The notes under the pieces were generated by a model that was not told where the DNA came from, ran no database searches, and worked only from the letters and a program-made list of their open reading frames with translations. The translations under genes and the position numbers were made by a program. This document shows, piece after piece, positions 51,547-60,472 of a stretch of 64,000 bases of DNA (the first letter of the stretch is position 1; every line of letters begins with the position of its first letter). The DNA comes from CAWFQB01 sp965277875 (GTDB lineage: Bacteria > Armatimonadota > Chthonomonadetes > Chthonomonadales > Chthonomonadaceae): assembly GCA_965277875.1 (NCBI GenBank), contig CBDIDV010000002.1, positions 2,852,001 to 2,916,000 on the forward strand. Direction: 5' to 3'.

Positions 51547-53790
51547 CTATGGCGCGGGGACGCGGGGGGCGGAAGCGGCGCTTGCAGACACGCCCTTTTC
51601 GTCTTTTGCGGGCGGGGCGATGCGCCACAGGCCGTAGCACTGCCCCGCCACCCAGGCTTCACGCGTGATGGGGTGAACGCGAATCGCGCTCACTTCGTGC
51701 GGCCCGTCCACGGTCTTGCTGTCCAGCGGCGTGGTCACGGTCAGGTTCGTCCAGGTCGCGCCGCCGTCCGCGCTGCGGCAGACGGTCGCCTGACTGGCAT
51801 AGGTGTTGCGCGGCCCGCCGATATAGATCACGTTCGGGGCCTGCGGGTCTACGGCTACGGTCGTGACGCGGATGTTGCCATACTGGTCGCGGGGCGTGTC
51901 CAGCGTTTTCCATTTGCCCATAAGAGGGTGGGCCGAAGCGATGTCGTGTACGGGTTCCGGCTCCCATACTTTCAGCCGCTCCTGCGACGCCACGTAACAG
52001 TTTTGATGGGCAGGGTCAACGGCCAGATCATCGAAGCCGCCCTCCACCCTGCCCGTCAATTTCAACCACTGTACACCTTTGTGTACGGAGCCTACGACGC
52101 AGTCATCCTTTTTGCCGAACATCATATCTGTGCGGATGCCGTAAGTGAATACAGCGTCGCAGCCGGTCATAGGCTGCCATGTCTGCCCCCTGTCATGCGA
52201 GCGGAAGTTGGAGGCGAAACAGATGTTATCATCGGTCGGGTCGCTCAGGCTGACATCGGGGCCGGCAAAAACGAGCGGCTTGCCGTCCGCCCCGTTCGCA
52301 TAGGCCCAGGTCGCGCCGCCGTCATGGGACACGCGCAGACGGCGCGGCGTACCCCACGACTCGGCCTCGCCGCCCCACATCGTTTGCGCGTCCAGGGCGT
52401 AGCCGCCGTACACATGCCCGCCCCACCCCTTGCCCGACACGTCGCGCCAGTTCCACGTATGCCCGCCGTCAAGTGTCGTCGCGCCATTGTAATCCTGAAA
52501 GCCCACAAAGGCCGCGTCCGGGTGCTGAACCGAAAGGTTGAACAGCCCGCCCGCCATGATGCCGTTGTAGCCGTCGTTAGACCAGTGAAAGGTTTTGCCG
52601 CCGTCCTGGGAGCGCGTGATCCAGTCGCCGCCCAGCGTCCACGCGATTTTAGGGTCGGCGGGATGCCATGTCGCGTAACTCTGGCGGGCGTTGGAGGGCA
52701 GAAACGCCTCGCCCTTTTCCAGACTAACGGCCTGCCACGTCGCGCCGCCGTCCTCGCTGAGATAGCGGGGCCACTGAAAGTTCGCGCCCGCCACCCAGCA
52801 GAGCATCCGGCGCGGGTCGGCGGGGCTAAGGGCCACGTTTTGTATCGGCTTGTCGCCCAGCGTGTCCAGGCCCGTGCAGGACAGGGCCTGCCATGTCTTG
52901 CCGCCGTCGCGTGAATGCGTGATTTTGTCCGGGCCGCTCGCATAAACGGTCCCATCGGGCGCAAGGCACAGGCTGTACACTTTGGCTTCGCGCACATGCG
53001 TCCAGGTCTGCCCCCGATTGGCCGAGCGGTACAATCCTGATGCCCCGCCCACGTACACGGCCCCGTCTTTGCCCGACACGGCGAGGCAGGGAGCGATGCC
53101 GCCTCCCTGCGTCCAGTCCCGCTCCTGTGTGCCGGGGCGCGGACTGTCGGCGAGCGGCTGCCACGTCGTGCCGCCATCCTGGCTGCGAAACACGCCGTCA
53201 CGGGAGGAAAGGTAGTAGGCCGCCATACAATATTTTTTAGCGGCGTCATACGAGGTCGGGTCGTAGGCTGCGGCCCCGCCCGTCCCGCTCAGAAACGCCA
53301 GTCGCTGCCGCCACGACGCGGCCTTGTTCGTAGACAGATACAGGCCGTGCGGCGACGCGCCCCAGCCCTGATTCCAGTCCATCGAGTTGCCCGCAATGCC
53401 GATCACGCGGTCGGCATTACGCGGATCAATGGCGAAGCCGTTCGCGCCCCGCGCATTCCAGCCGACAAGGGCGCTGTTCCATGTTCGCCCGCCGTCCAGA
53501 CTGCGGTACAAACCGCCCACATCAATGGGCAGCAGAAGAAAGTTCGGGTCAGCCGGGCTGACCGCGACCGCGCCGCGCGGCCACTGCCCGCCCTCGCCGC
53601 CCGCATGTCCCGCGCGGGCCTGAGCAGGCGACAGCAGGGGCATCTTGGTCCAGTGCGGCACAAAAGGCGCGGCGGCAGGAACGGCAGGCGCGGCAGGAGA
53701 AGGCGCATGAGACGCCACCCCGACCCCGCCCGCAAAGACGGCGGCGAGGGAACAAACGCCGATAAGAGACACGGCGCGCAAAGACAGCAT
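51547..53790 (-). CDS. Exported BNR/Asp-box-repeat glycosidase-like protein
   Basis: 747 residues: signal peptide (1-27, LIGVCSLAAVFAGGVGVASHA), then repeated Asp-box strands across two propeller-like halves, for example GLYRSLDGGRTWNSALVGW, FRSQDGGTTWQPLA, LYRSANRGQTWTHV, ITHSRDGGKTWQALS, LSEDGGATWQAVS, ITRSQDGGKTFHWS, RVSHDGGATWAYA, FRSHDRGQTWQPM. Overall order resembles GH74 xyloglucanases and VPS10-type sortilin propellers. Catalytic Asp pairs of GH74 cannot be placed by eye. Probably a periplasmic or surface carbohydrate enzyme or binder. ATG 53790 follows AAGGA. Confidence 0.85.
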   Translation of the reverse strand: MLSLRAVSLIGVCSLAAVFAGGVGVASHAPSPAAPAVPAAAPFVPHWTKMPLLSPAQARAGHAGGEGGQWPRGAVAVSPADPNFLLLPIDVGGLYRSLDGGRTWNSALVGWNARGANGFAIDPRNADRVIGIAGNSMDWNQGWGASPHGLYLSTNKAASWRQRLAFLSGTGGAAAYDPTSYDAAKKYCMAAYYLSSRDGVFRSQDGGTTWQPLADSPRPGTQERDWTQGGGIAPCLAVSGKDGAVYVGGASGLYRSANRGQTWTHVREAKVYSLCLAPDGTVYASGPDKITHSRDGGKTWQALSCTGLDTLGDKPIQNVALSPADPRRMLCWVAGANFQWPRYLSEDGGATWQAVSLEKGEAFLPSNARQSYATWHPADPKIAWTLGGDWITRSQDGGKTFHWSNDGYNGIMAGGLFNLSVQHPDAAFVGFQDYNGATTLDGGHTWNWRDVSGKGWGGHVYGGYALDAQTMWGGEAESWGTPRRLRVSHDGGATWAYANGADGKPLVFAGPDVSLSDPTDDNICFASNFRSHDRGQTWQPMTGCDAVFTYGIRTDMMFGKKDDCVVGSVHKGVQWLKLTGRVEGGFDDLAVDPAHQNCYVASQERLKVWEPEPVHDIASAHPLMGKWKTLDTPRDQYGNIRVTTVAVDPQAPNVIYIGGPRNTYASQATVCRSADGGATWTNLTVTTPLDSKTVDGPHEVSAIRVHPITREAWVAGQCYGLWRIAPPAKDEKGVSASAASAPRVPAP

Positions 53791-53910
53791 AATTTTTCCT
53801 TGAAAGAGCGGTGGGCGACGCAAAAATCAACTACGCTTTCAGTATACATCCATTGGACGCAAACACTTCACGTTATTATGATCCGTCTGTCACGCTGCCG
53901 TCACGGGCAG

Positions 53911-54001
53911 CCGGGTACAAAGAACGTACCCGGCTTGGAGGCGCTGCGCGCCGAGCGTCCTCACGGACGCGATGCGCTGCTGCGGACGCGATGCGCTGCT
54001 G
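53911..54001. repeat. GGGTAC..GTACCC palindromic repeat, copy 3
   Basis: Hairpin CCGGGTACAAAGAACGTACC plus CGG (53911-53933), then GGAGGCGCTGCGCGCC and GCGTCCTCACGGACGC, the same order as the left half of the 16701-16853 repeat. A 19-bp unit (CGGACGCGATGCGCTGCTG) is tandemly duplicated at 53964-54001. It lies in the 275-bp gap after the BNR gene start. Confidence 0.65.
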
Positions 54002-54065
54002 TAAAGTACCGACATCAAGGGGCGTTGGGGCAGCCTCGTTTTGGTTTGTCGTGCGTAAAAAATCT

Positions 54066-54449
54066 TTACTGCTTTTGGCCCAGGCAGTAGCACAGGCCGT
54101 CGGGGGCGCGCACAAAAAAGACGCGCTGGACGTTACCGCCATGCGTGTCGTCGTGCAGGGGGGAGATGTCCAGACCCTTGCCGTCGAGTTCGGCGCGGGC
54201 TGCGTTGACATCACCGGTTTCGATGTAGCAGCTTGCCTGGGTTGGGTCGCCGCCGTTCTCGGCCAGGGTCAGGGTCACGCCGTCGCGCCGCAGGGTCACG
54301 GCGCGAACGGGCGCGTCGGTCTGCTCAACCAGGGCAAAACCGAGATGTTCCTGGTAATACGCGGCAGCCTGCAAGGCGTCCGCCACGGGCAGATTGCCGG
54401 GATCGCTCTCGCCGATGGGATAGATGGACTTGTAGATGGTGTGGGACAT
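54066..54449 (-). CDS. VOC-family (glyoxalase/bleomycin-resistance-like) protein
   Basis: 127 residues from ATG 54449 (GGAGG at 6 nt): IYPIGESDPGNLPVADALQAAAYYQEHLGFALVEQ, then VRAVTLRRDGVTLTLAENG, SCYIETGDVNAARAELD and VQRVFFVRAPDGLCYCLGQKQ. This is the half-barrel pattern of small VOC proteins that bind drugs or small organics. The terminal metal Glu is replaced (CYCLGQ), so it may be a binding protein, not an enzyme. Confidence 0.85.
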   Translation of the reverse strand: MSHTIYKSIYPIGESDPGNLPVADALQAAAYYQEHLGFALVEQTDAPVRAVTLRRDGVTLTLAENGGDPTQASCYIETGDVNAARAELDGKGLDISPLHDDTHGGNVQRVFFVRAPDGLCYCLGQKQ

Positions 54450-54499
54450 GAAAACCTCCAATAGACAGGCGGGTCAGGCGGGTCGAGAAAAGGGCTTTC

Positions 54500-54605
54500 G
54501 TCTTGAACTCGGATCACATGGATTACAGGAATTACCAGGATAGACAGGATTACACGCCCTCTAATCTTGTCCATCATTCCAATCCGTGTAATCCGAGTTC
54601 AAGAC
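54500..54605. repeat. Fold-back repeat with GTCTTGAACTCGGAT arms
   Basis: GTCTTGAACTCGGAT (54500-54514) mirrors ATCCGAGTTCAAGAC (54591-54605); further ATTACAGGA/CAGGATTACAC units extend both arms. 106 bp. It stands upstream of the macro-domain gene. Confidence 0.8.
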
Positions 54606-54718
54606 AGAAAACACAGTACGAGCGGCGCACAGGAACAACGTCTGTACAGCGTACCACTAACGACAGCAAGAGCAAACTGGAAAGCGGCAAACAATCAGAA
54701 GCAGGCGAGGAAAACAGG

Positions 54719-55261
54719 GTGCAAAATACGGACAACTCACACAGGCAGCGAGACAGAATCACAATCGTGCAGGGTGACATCACTAAAATTCAAGTGGACG
54801 CCATCGTAAACGCCGCCAACACATCCCTGCTGGGCGGCGGGGGCGTGGATGGGGCCATCCATCGCGCGGCGGGGCCGGAACTGGAATTCGCCTGCCGAAT
54901 GCTCCACGGCTGCCGCACGGGCGAGGCCAAAATCACGCCCGGTTTTCGCCTGCCCGCAAAGTGGATCCTTCACACCGTCGGCCCGGTCTGGCGCGGCGGT
55001 ACCCGCAACGAGGACGAACTGCTCGCCGATTGTTACCGCGCCTGCTTCGCCCTCGCCGCGCCGCATGACATTTCGACGCTCGCCTTTCCCGCCATCAGCA
55101 CGGGCATCTACGGCTTTCCCCTGGAACGCGCCACTCGCATCGCCCTGCGCGAAACCCGCGCGGCCTTGCAGACCAATCCCGGCATCGCGCAGGTTGTCTT
55201 TGTCTGCTTCAATACGGAAACCCTGAACGCCTACCAAACTGCGTTTCCCCCTGACCGTTGA
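54719..55261 (+). CDS. Macro domain protein (ADP-ribose/O-acetyl-ADP-ribose binding)
   Basis: 180 residues from GTG 54719, which has GAGG 8 nt upstream. ITIVQGDITKIQVDAIVNAANTSLLGGGGVDGAIHRAAGPEL is the ADP-ribose pocket with the catalytic Asn and Asp, and AFPAISTGIYGFPLERATRIALRETR the phosphate loop; the pattern is the YmdB/MacroD class that hydrolyses O-acetyl-ADP-ribose or removes ADP-ribose. An in-frame extension back to TTG 54503 is Ser/Gln/Asn-rich, runs through the fold-back repeat and is unlikely to be coding. No toxin partner next to it. Confidence 0.9.
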   Translation: MQNTDNSHRQRDRITIVQGDITKIQVDAIVNAANTSLLGGGGVDGAIHRAAGPELEFACRMLHGCRTGEAKITPGFRLPAKWILHTVGPVWRGGTRNEDELLADCYRACFALAAPHDISTLAFPAISTGIYGFPLERATRIALRETRAALQTNPGIAQVVFVCFNTETLNAYQTAFPPDR

Positions 55262-55321
55262 CACCCCCTGCCCGTTTCCGGTATGCTTGACGGGCAGGCG
55301 CATCATGCGTCCCACCCGTTT

Positions 55322-55584
55322 AGAACAAACTGCGAAACACGCCAAACAAACGAAAAAAAGAAAAACAAGAGGAGTTATCCACAGATTAACACAGATGTTC
55401 ACAGATTAAGAATACACAGAGGAAGATGAAACCGCAGATTGTACACTCGCACCTTTGTTCGTCGTGAAACTCCATTTATCCTATGTCTGACTTCTAGTTA
55501 CTTTAATCTGTGTTAATCCCCATAATCTGTGGATAATTCCTTTTGCCCTCTTTTTGTGTGTTTCGGGTATTTCGCGGTTCTCAT
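55322..55584. repeat. Fold-back repeat with ATCCACAGATTAACACAGAT arms and DnaA-box-like ends
   Basis: About 263 bp with ~70-bp arms. Each arm carries CGCGAAACACGCC/CAAACAAACGAAAA-type units, then TTATCCACAGATTAACACAG. TTATCCACA (55375 region) and TGTGGATAA (55530 region) are DnaA-box matches. Its loop (55434-55490) matches the inverted loop of the 60473-60690 element. It ends 28 bp before serA. Confidence 0.85.
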
Positions 55585-55612
55585 TAAGATTGTAGAATTT
55601 AGGAGTGTCATC

Positions 55613-57223
55613 ATGCCGAAAGTGCTGGTCAGCGATCCCCTCGCCGACGCGGGTATCGCCAAACTGCGCCTCAATCCCGACATCACCGTAGATGTCAAGC
55701 TGGGACTGAAACCCGACGAACTTAAAGCCATTATCGGTGAGTACGACGCGCTTGCCGTGCGCAGCGAAACCAAAGTCACCGCCGATGTTCTCGCGGCTGC
55801 CGACAAACTGCAAATCATCGGGCGCGCGGGCGTGGGCGTGGACAACATTGATGTCGCGGCGGCCACGCAAAAGGGCGTTGTAGTCGTCAACTCGCCGGAC
55901 GGCAATACGCTGGCCGCTGCCGAACTGACCGTGGGCCTGATGCTGGCCCTGGCCCGCAAGATCCCGCAGGGCGACGCCACCATGAAGGCGGGCAAGTGGG
56001 ACCGCAAAAAGTTTGTCGGCAGCGAATTGTACGGCAAAACGGTCGGCATTATCGGCCTCGGCAAGATCGGGTATGCCGTGGCGCAGCGTCTGCGCGCTTT
56101 TGAAATGGAACTGATCGCCTACAACCCCTTTGTCAGCGAGGCCGAAACGCGCAAATTGGGTGTGGAACCCGTCTCGCTGGATGACCTCGTCCGCCGCAGT
56201 GATTACATCACCGTACATGCCCCGCTCAACAACGACACGCGGGGTTTGATCGGAACCGCGCAGTTTGGCGAAATGAAGGACGGCGTTCGCATCGTGAATG
56301 TGGCGCGGGGCGGCATCATTGACGAGGCCGCGCTGGCCGAGGCGACCCGGAGCGGCAAGGTGGCGGGCTATGCCGTGGACGTATTCACCAAAGAGCCGCC
56401 CGACGCCGACAATCCCCTGCTGGCAAGCGACGCGACCGTCAACAGCGTCCTGACCCCGCACCTGGGCGCGTCGAGCGAGGAAGCGCAGATCAAGGTGGCC
56501 GTGGACGTGTGCGAGCAGATCGCCGATGTGCTGGCCGGACGCAGCGCCCGTACCGCCGTGAACCTGCCCGCGCTTTCCGAGGCGGACATGCAGGCCGTCG
56601 CGCCGTATCTCACGCTGGCCGAAAAGATCGGCAGCCTGCACATGCAGCTTGCCCGCGAAAGCGCCCAGGAGGGCCGGCCCATCAACGAGGTCGAGGTGGT
56701 CTTTCACGGCGACTTCGGCGGCGTACCGACAAGCCCGGTCACGCGGGCCGTGCTGCGCGGCCTGATGACACCCGGAAGCGCGGGGGGCGTCAACATGGTC
56801 AACGCGCCTTCGCTTGCCGAAGCCAGGGGCATCAAAGTCGTGGAACTGCGCCGAGACGCCGCGCCGGATCATACGTGCCTGCTGTCGGTACGCGCCCACC
56901 TGCCGGGCGGCGACCGAACCATCTGCGGCACGGTCTATGGCGGCGAGGCGCATATCGTGCATATTGACGGCTACCATGTGGACATCGTGCCGCAGGGCAG
57001 CATGATCGTCACGCAGCACACGGACGCGCCGGGTATCGTGGGCAAGGTCGGCACACTGCTGGGCAGCAATGGCATCAACATCGCGGGCATGAACGTGGGC
57101 CGTGAGGCGGTCGGCGGCAGGGCGGTCATGGCGCTGATGATCGAGGGCGACGTGTCCCCCGACCTGCTGTCCCAACTCCGCAGCATAGCGGGCATGGAAG
57201 CCGCGCAGCTCGTCACGCTGTAA
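55613..57223 (+). CDS. serA: D-3-phosphoglycerate dehydrogenase
   Basis: 536 residues, the long three-domain form. Residues ~1-310: substrate and NAD domains (SETKVTADVLAAADKLQIIGRAGVGVDNID, GKTVGIIGLGKIGYAVAQR Rossmann loop, NVARGGIIDEAALAEA with Arg, TPHLGASSEEAQ with the catalytic His). Then the ASB (intervening) domain, and an ACT domain at ~455-536 (MIVTQHTDAPGIVGKVGTLLGSNGINIAGM), which senses serine. It commits carbon from 3-phosphoglycerate to serine. ATG 55613 follows AGGAG; the frame extends 28 codons upstream into repeat DNA, which is not used. It is a single-gene unit. Confidence 0.97.
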   Translation: MPKVLVSDPLADAGIAKLRLNPDITVDVKLGLKPDELKAIIGEYDALAVRSETKVTADVLAAADKLQIIGRAGVGVDNIDVAAATQKGVVVVNSPDGNTLAAAELTVGLMLALARKIPQGDATMKAGKWDRKKFVGSELYGKTVGIIGLGKIGYAVAQRLRAFEMELIAYNPFVSEAETRKLGVEPVSLDDLVRRSDYITVHAPLNNDTRGLIGTAQFGEMKDGVRIVNVARGGIIDEAALAEATRSGKVAGYAVDVFTKEPPDADNPLLASDATVNSVLTPHLGASSEEAQIKVAVDVCEQIADVLAGRSARTAVNLPALSEADMQAVAPYLTLAEKIGSLHMQLARESAQEGRPINEVEVVFHGDFGGVPTSPVTRAVLRGLMTPGSAGGVNMVNAPSLAEARGIKVVELRRDAAPDHTCLLSVRAHLPGGDRTICGTVYGGEAHIVHIDGYHVDIVPQGSMIVTQHTDAPGIVGKVGTLLGSNGINIAGMNVGREAVGGRAVMALMIEGDVSPDLLSQLRSIAGMEAAQLVTL

Positions 57224-57329
57224 CAACAATGCTGTATTCCGACATGCGTAGTCCGGGGAGGGGAACACAAGCGTTTCCCTCCTCTTAATTATAATAGTAT
57301 GCCCGTTCGACTGCCGTGAGCCTGTCCTT

Positions 57330-57920
57330 ATGCCACCTGACATTAGCAAAACTCTCAATGACCTGAAGACAGTTCAGCAGCACATCGAACAGCTTACGGG
57401 CCTGCCCTCTCGCTGGAACGGAACCCTGCACATCACAGAGGAGGTAGATGTCGAAAACGTTCCGGCCTGCCGCGCAAAAAAGGAATGGGGATGCAGCATC
57501 ACGCTTCACGCTGCTTACCTTGACACGCCGGGATTGTTCCAAACTATAGTGCATGAGATGATGCACTCGGTCAGCGTGGGCCTGACGCCGCTTGGTTTCC
57601 GAAGATTTCGCGGCTATGAAGAAGGCGTCGTGGAACGCCTGACGCGTTTGCTTCATCCGCAAATCGCAGGCGCAATGAATATTGCCGTGGCTTCCGAGAC
57701 AAGGGACGCTTTCGACAATTATATCTTGAGCCTCGAACAACTCCGTGGTCTCGCGCAAATGGACACCCACGCGTTCTATCTTGGCCTGCTGCAAACACCG
57801 CTGGAGGGCCGCGAAGCCCTTGTGGTACAATGGGCGAAACAACAGTACGCGCATGAGTCGGAGGCGCGTGTTCTGGCGCGTATCGTTTCTCTTCTACGAG
57901 GATTGCGAGGGCAGGGATGA
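57330..57920 (+). CDS. Putative zinc-dependent peptidase-like (HExxH) protein
   Basis: 196 residues, family not recognised. FQTIVHEMMHSVSVG contains HExxH (His and Glu near 75-79), and RGYEEGVVERLTRLLHP about 22 residues later supplies a downstream Glu typical of gluzincins, so a metallopeptidase fold is probable. The rest is helical, with no signal peptide. Its last 4 bases overlap the following small gene (ATGA), implying joint production. No substrate candidate lies nearby. Confidence 0.65.
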   Translation: MPPDISKTLNDLKTVQQHIEQLTGLPSRWNGTLHITEEVDVENVPACRAKKEWGCSITLHAAYLDTPGLFQTIVHEMMHSVSVGLTPLGFRRFRGYEEGVVERLTRLLHPQIAGAMNIAVASETRDAFDNYILSLEQLRGLAQMDTHAFYLGLLQTPLEGREALVVQWAKQQYAHESEARVLARIVSLLRGLRGQG

Positions 57921-58153
57921 ACCGAGACCAGGTGCTTGATTTGTGCTATTCTGCGGACACACTCGCAGATGTCAGCAGGGCGCGCAGGGCGCGGGCCGAT
58001 TGGCTGGCGAACCACCCGGACGATTACACTGTTCTTGATGCAGGTTCTACGCTGTTCCTGCTTGAAGAGGCTATCAAAATGGCGTGTGCAGAAGACGAGT
58101 TCAGTTCGCTTCCCGTTCCGGCATACGCGAGCGGAAAATCGCCCGAACACTGA
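57917..58153 (+). CDS. Small hypothetical protein coupled to the HExxH gene
   Basis: 78 residues, no recognised family. It is acidic and helical by look: DQVLDLCYSADTLADVSRARRARADWLANHPDDYTVL, then FLLEEAIKMACAEDEF. Coupled to the preceding gene by an ATGA overlap. It may be a regulator or inhibitor of the metalloprotein; nothing in the sequence settles this. Next comes the alpha-E gene, 92 bp downstream. Confidence 0.65.
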   Translation: MNRDQVLDLCYSADTLADVSRARRARADWLANHPDDYTVLDAGSTLFLLEEAIKMACAEDEFSSLPVPAYASGKSPEH

Positions 58154-58245
58154 GTATAATTATGGGTGTGAAGCCTTGCGCGTCACACCCATAAACAAAG
58201 CGGCCTGCGCAGCGATAAATAAAGCGAACCCTGGAGCAAAGCGGA

Positions 58246-59328
58246 ATGTTAAGTCGGGATGCCGATTCGTGTTACTGGATTGGACGGTATGTGGAGCGGG
58301 CCGAAGCGACCGCGCGCATGGTGGATGTGCATTACCATGCCGCCCTCGAATCACCCCTATCGCCCCTGCGCGACGGCGACACAGACAGCGAACTCAGCAC
58401 CCTGCGCTGGCAGTCCATCCTGCAAATCTCCGATACCGAGCAGGCGTTTCGCAGGCGCTATGAGGATGACAGCGACCGTAACATCCTGCACTTCTTCGCG
58501 TTCGATCCCGATAATTCCAACGCCATCCTCACGGTCTGGAAAAAGGCGCGTGAGAACGCCCGCTGTATTCGCGAGCAGATCGCGTCCGAAATGTGGGAGA
58601 GCCTGAATGTGTCGTACCTGCGCCTGCGCGAGTGGGACGTGGACAGCGTTTTGACCCACGGCCCTCACGCGTTTTTTCAGACCGTCAAAGACGCGTCGTA
58701 CTTGTTTCAGGGTATCCTCAACCGCACGATGCTGATGAGCGAGGCCCGCGACTGGCTGGACACGGGCCGCTTTCTGGAACGCGCCGACCAGACCGCCCGC
58801 CTGCTCGATGTCAAGTACCACGACCTGCTGCCGCCCTATCAGCACGCTGTGGAGGCCGGGGAACGGCAGAGCATTCATGTCGTGGAAGCGGGCGTGGAGG
58901 GGGATCACGAGCTGACGCGGGCCGAGCCGCCCACCCTGAGCGCGTATGGCGTGGGAGGCGCATTGGACATGCACGGCTGGATCGCCGTGCTGAAATCGGT
59001 CAGCGCGTTCGAGATGTTCCGCAAAACCCATCAGGACGGCATTACGCCCTCGCATGTCGTGGACTTTTTGGTATTGAACGCCAGTTTTCCCGCCAGCGTC
59101 CGGCACGGCGTGGGCCGCGTCGAGGGCTGCCTCAAGCGCATCAGCGGCTGCCAGGGTGAGGAACCTTCCACGGAGCCGGAACGTCTGTTGGAACGACTGC
59201 GCGTTGACCTTGCCCGCGCGCAGCCCAAAGACATCATCAAAACCGGTCTGCACGAATTTCTCGAAGACGTGCAGACGCGCTGCAATACGGTCGGCAACGC
59301 CATTACGCGAACGTATCTGTCGTATTAG
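58246..59328 (+). CDS. Alpha-E domain protein
   Basis: 360 residues: MLSRDADSCYWIGRYVERAEATARMVDVHYHAAL, the constant start of the alpha-E family, then SEMWESLNVSYLRLREW, SLFQGILNRTMLMSEARDWLDTGRFLERADQTARLLDVKYHDLLP and HVVDFLVLNASFPASVRHGVGRVEGCLKRISG. All-helical. It normally accompanies a circularly permuted ATP-grasp protein and a transglutaminase-like protein, perhaps for peptide ligation; the transglutaminase is the next gene but the ATP-grasp is not in the window. Confidence 0.92.
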   Translation: MLSRDADSCYWIGRYVERAEATARMVDVHYHAALESPLSPLRDGDTDSELSTLRWQSILQISDTEQAFRRRYEDDSDRNILHFFAFDPDNSNAILTVWKKARENARCIREQIASEMWESLNVSYLRLREWDVDSVLTHGPHAFFQTVKDASYLFQGILNRTMLMSEARDWLDTGRFLERADQTARLLDVKYHDLLPPYQHAVEAGERQSIHVVEAGVEGDHELTRAEPPTLSAYGVGGALDMHGWIAVLKSVSAFEMFRKTHQDGITPSHVVDFLVLNASFPASVRHGVGRVEGCLKRISGCQGEEPSTEPERLLERLRVDLARAQPKDIIKTGLHEFLEDVQTRCNTVGNAITRTYLSY

Positions 59329-59443
59329 GGGAAAGGAGAAAGGAAAAAGGAAAAAGGCCGCAGATGCAGGTTTTACCTGTACTTACGCGCTCATGCTGTC
59401 GGATGGACACTTTCTCCTTTCTCCTTTCTCCTTTCTCCTCTCT
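59329..59443. repeat. Fold-back repeat with GGAGAAA arms
   Basis: GGGAAAGGAGAAAGGAAAAA and more (59329-59358) mirrors TTTCTCC units at 59410-59443, around a ~50-bp loop containing TGTACTTACGCGCTCATGCT. It starts directly after the alpha-E stop and ends against the next start. Confidence 0.85.
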
Positions 59444-59449
59444 TGAGGA

Positions 59450-60472
59450 ATGCCCTTGCGCCTGCGCGTACTTCATACAACGCGGTATCTGTACCCGACG
59501 CCGGCGAGTCACAGCTACAACGAGGCGCGGCTGATGCCGCTTTCGGACGGCGATCAGACGTGCCTGGATTTTCACCTGACGACCACGCCGCCCGCGAATG
59601 TGTTCGCCTACGACCTGCCCACGGGCCGCGTCCACCATTTCAACGTCCTGGCGCGGCATTCCGAGCTGGCCCTGCACACGGATGCGCTTGTCATCACGCA
59701 TCGCGCCAACCCGTTCGTAGACCTGCGCCTTGTGTCCGACGACATGCGCTTTTATGAGCAGGCGGACGTGCGCTCGCGATACTACGACTACTTGCAGCCC
59801 ACGCGCCGCGTGCCGCTCGACCCGGAAACCGACCGCATCGCGGCCCTGGCCCGCAATCAGGCCGGCGTGGGAACGGCCTCGTTCCTGATCTCGCTGACGC
59901 GCCTGCTGCACCGCGCGTTCAGCTACGCCCCCGGCACAACCACGGTCAACACCAGCCTGCAGCAGGTGCTGGAAAACAAGCAGGGCGTGTGCCAGGACTT
60001 CGCGCACCTGATGCTGAGCGTGTGCCGCAGACAGGGCATTCCCGCCCGCTACATCAGCGGCTACCTGTATACGGGCGAACACGCGCCCGCGAGCGCGAGC
60101 GGCACGAACACGGGCCGCCGCGCCGATAATGACGCAGGGGATAGCGGTACCGCGCTGTCTTCCCTGATGGCAGGCGAATCCCCGTCACAGCGAGACGACA
60201 GACGCGCGAGACGCGACGGCGGCGGCGGCGCGGACGGGCAGGGCATGATTAGCGGTAATGCCATGCACGCCTGGATCGAATGCCTGATGCCCGACGGACA
60301 GTGGCGCGGCTTCGACCCGACCAATAACATGGTCACAAACGATTATTACGTAAAAGTGCATCACGGACGCGACTATGGCGACGTGCTGCCCGTGCGCGGC
60401 CTGTATCGCGGCCCCTTCGCGCACACCCTCGACGTGTCCGTTCACGTCCTGCGCGAGATTGACCGGGAATAA
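59450..60472 (+). CDS. Transglutaminase-like cysteine peptidase-fold protein
   Basis: 340 residues: N-terminal beta domain (RLRVLHTTRYLYPTPASHSYNEARLMP), then the papain-like core with catalytic Cys181 in QGVCQDFAHLMLSVCRRQGIPARYISGYL, His273 in GNAMHAWIECLMP and Asp289 in RGFDPTNN. Residues 212-268 are a Gly/Ala/Asp/Arg-rich insert between Cys and His, unusual for the family. ATG 59450 is only 1 nt from GAGG; TTG 59456 would be better spaced from it. It follows the alpha-E gene, its usual partner. Confidence 0.92.
   Translation: MPLRLRVLHTTRYLYPTPASHSYNEARLMPLSDGDQTCLDFHLTTTPPANVFAYDLPTGRVHHFNVLARHSELALHTDALVITHRANPFVDLRLVSDDMRFYEQADVRSRYYDYLQPTRRVPLDPETDRIAALARNQAGVGTASFLISLTRLLHRAFSYAPGTTTVNTSLQQVLENKQGVCQDFAHLMLSVCRRQGIPARYISGYLYTGEHAPASASGTNTGRRADNDAGDSGTALSSLMAGESPSQRDDRRARRDGGGGADGQGMISGNAMHAWIECLMPDGQWRGFDPTNNMVTNDYYVKVHHGRDYGDVLPVRGLYRGPFAHTLDVSVHVLREIDRE

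Noticed and set aside
55481..57358. Minus-strand frame of 625 codons over serA
   Set aside because: His/Asp/Arg-rich antisense shadow of a clear SerA.
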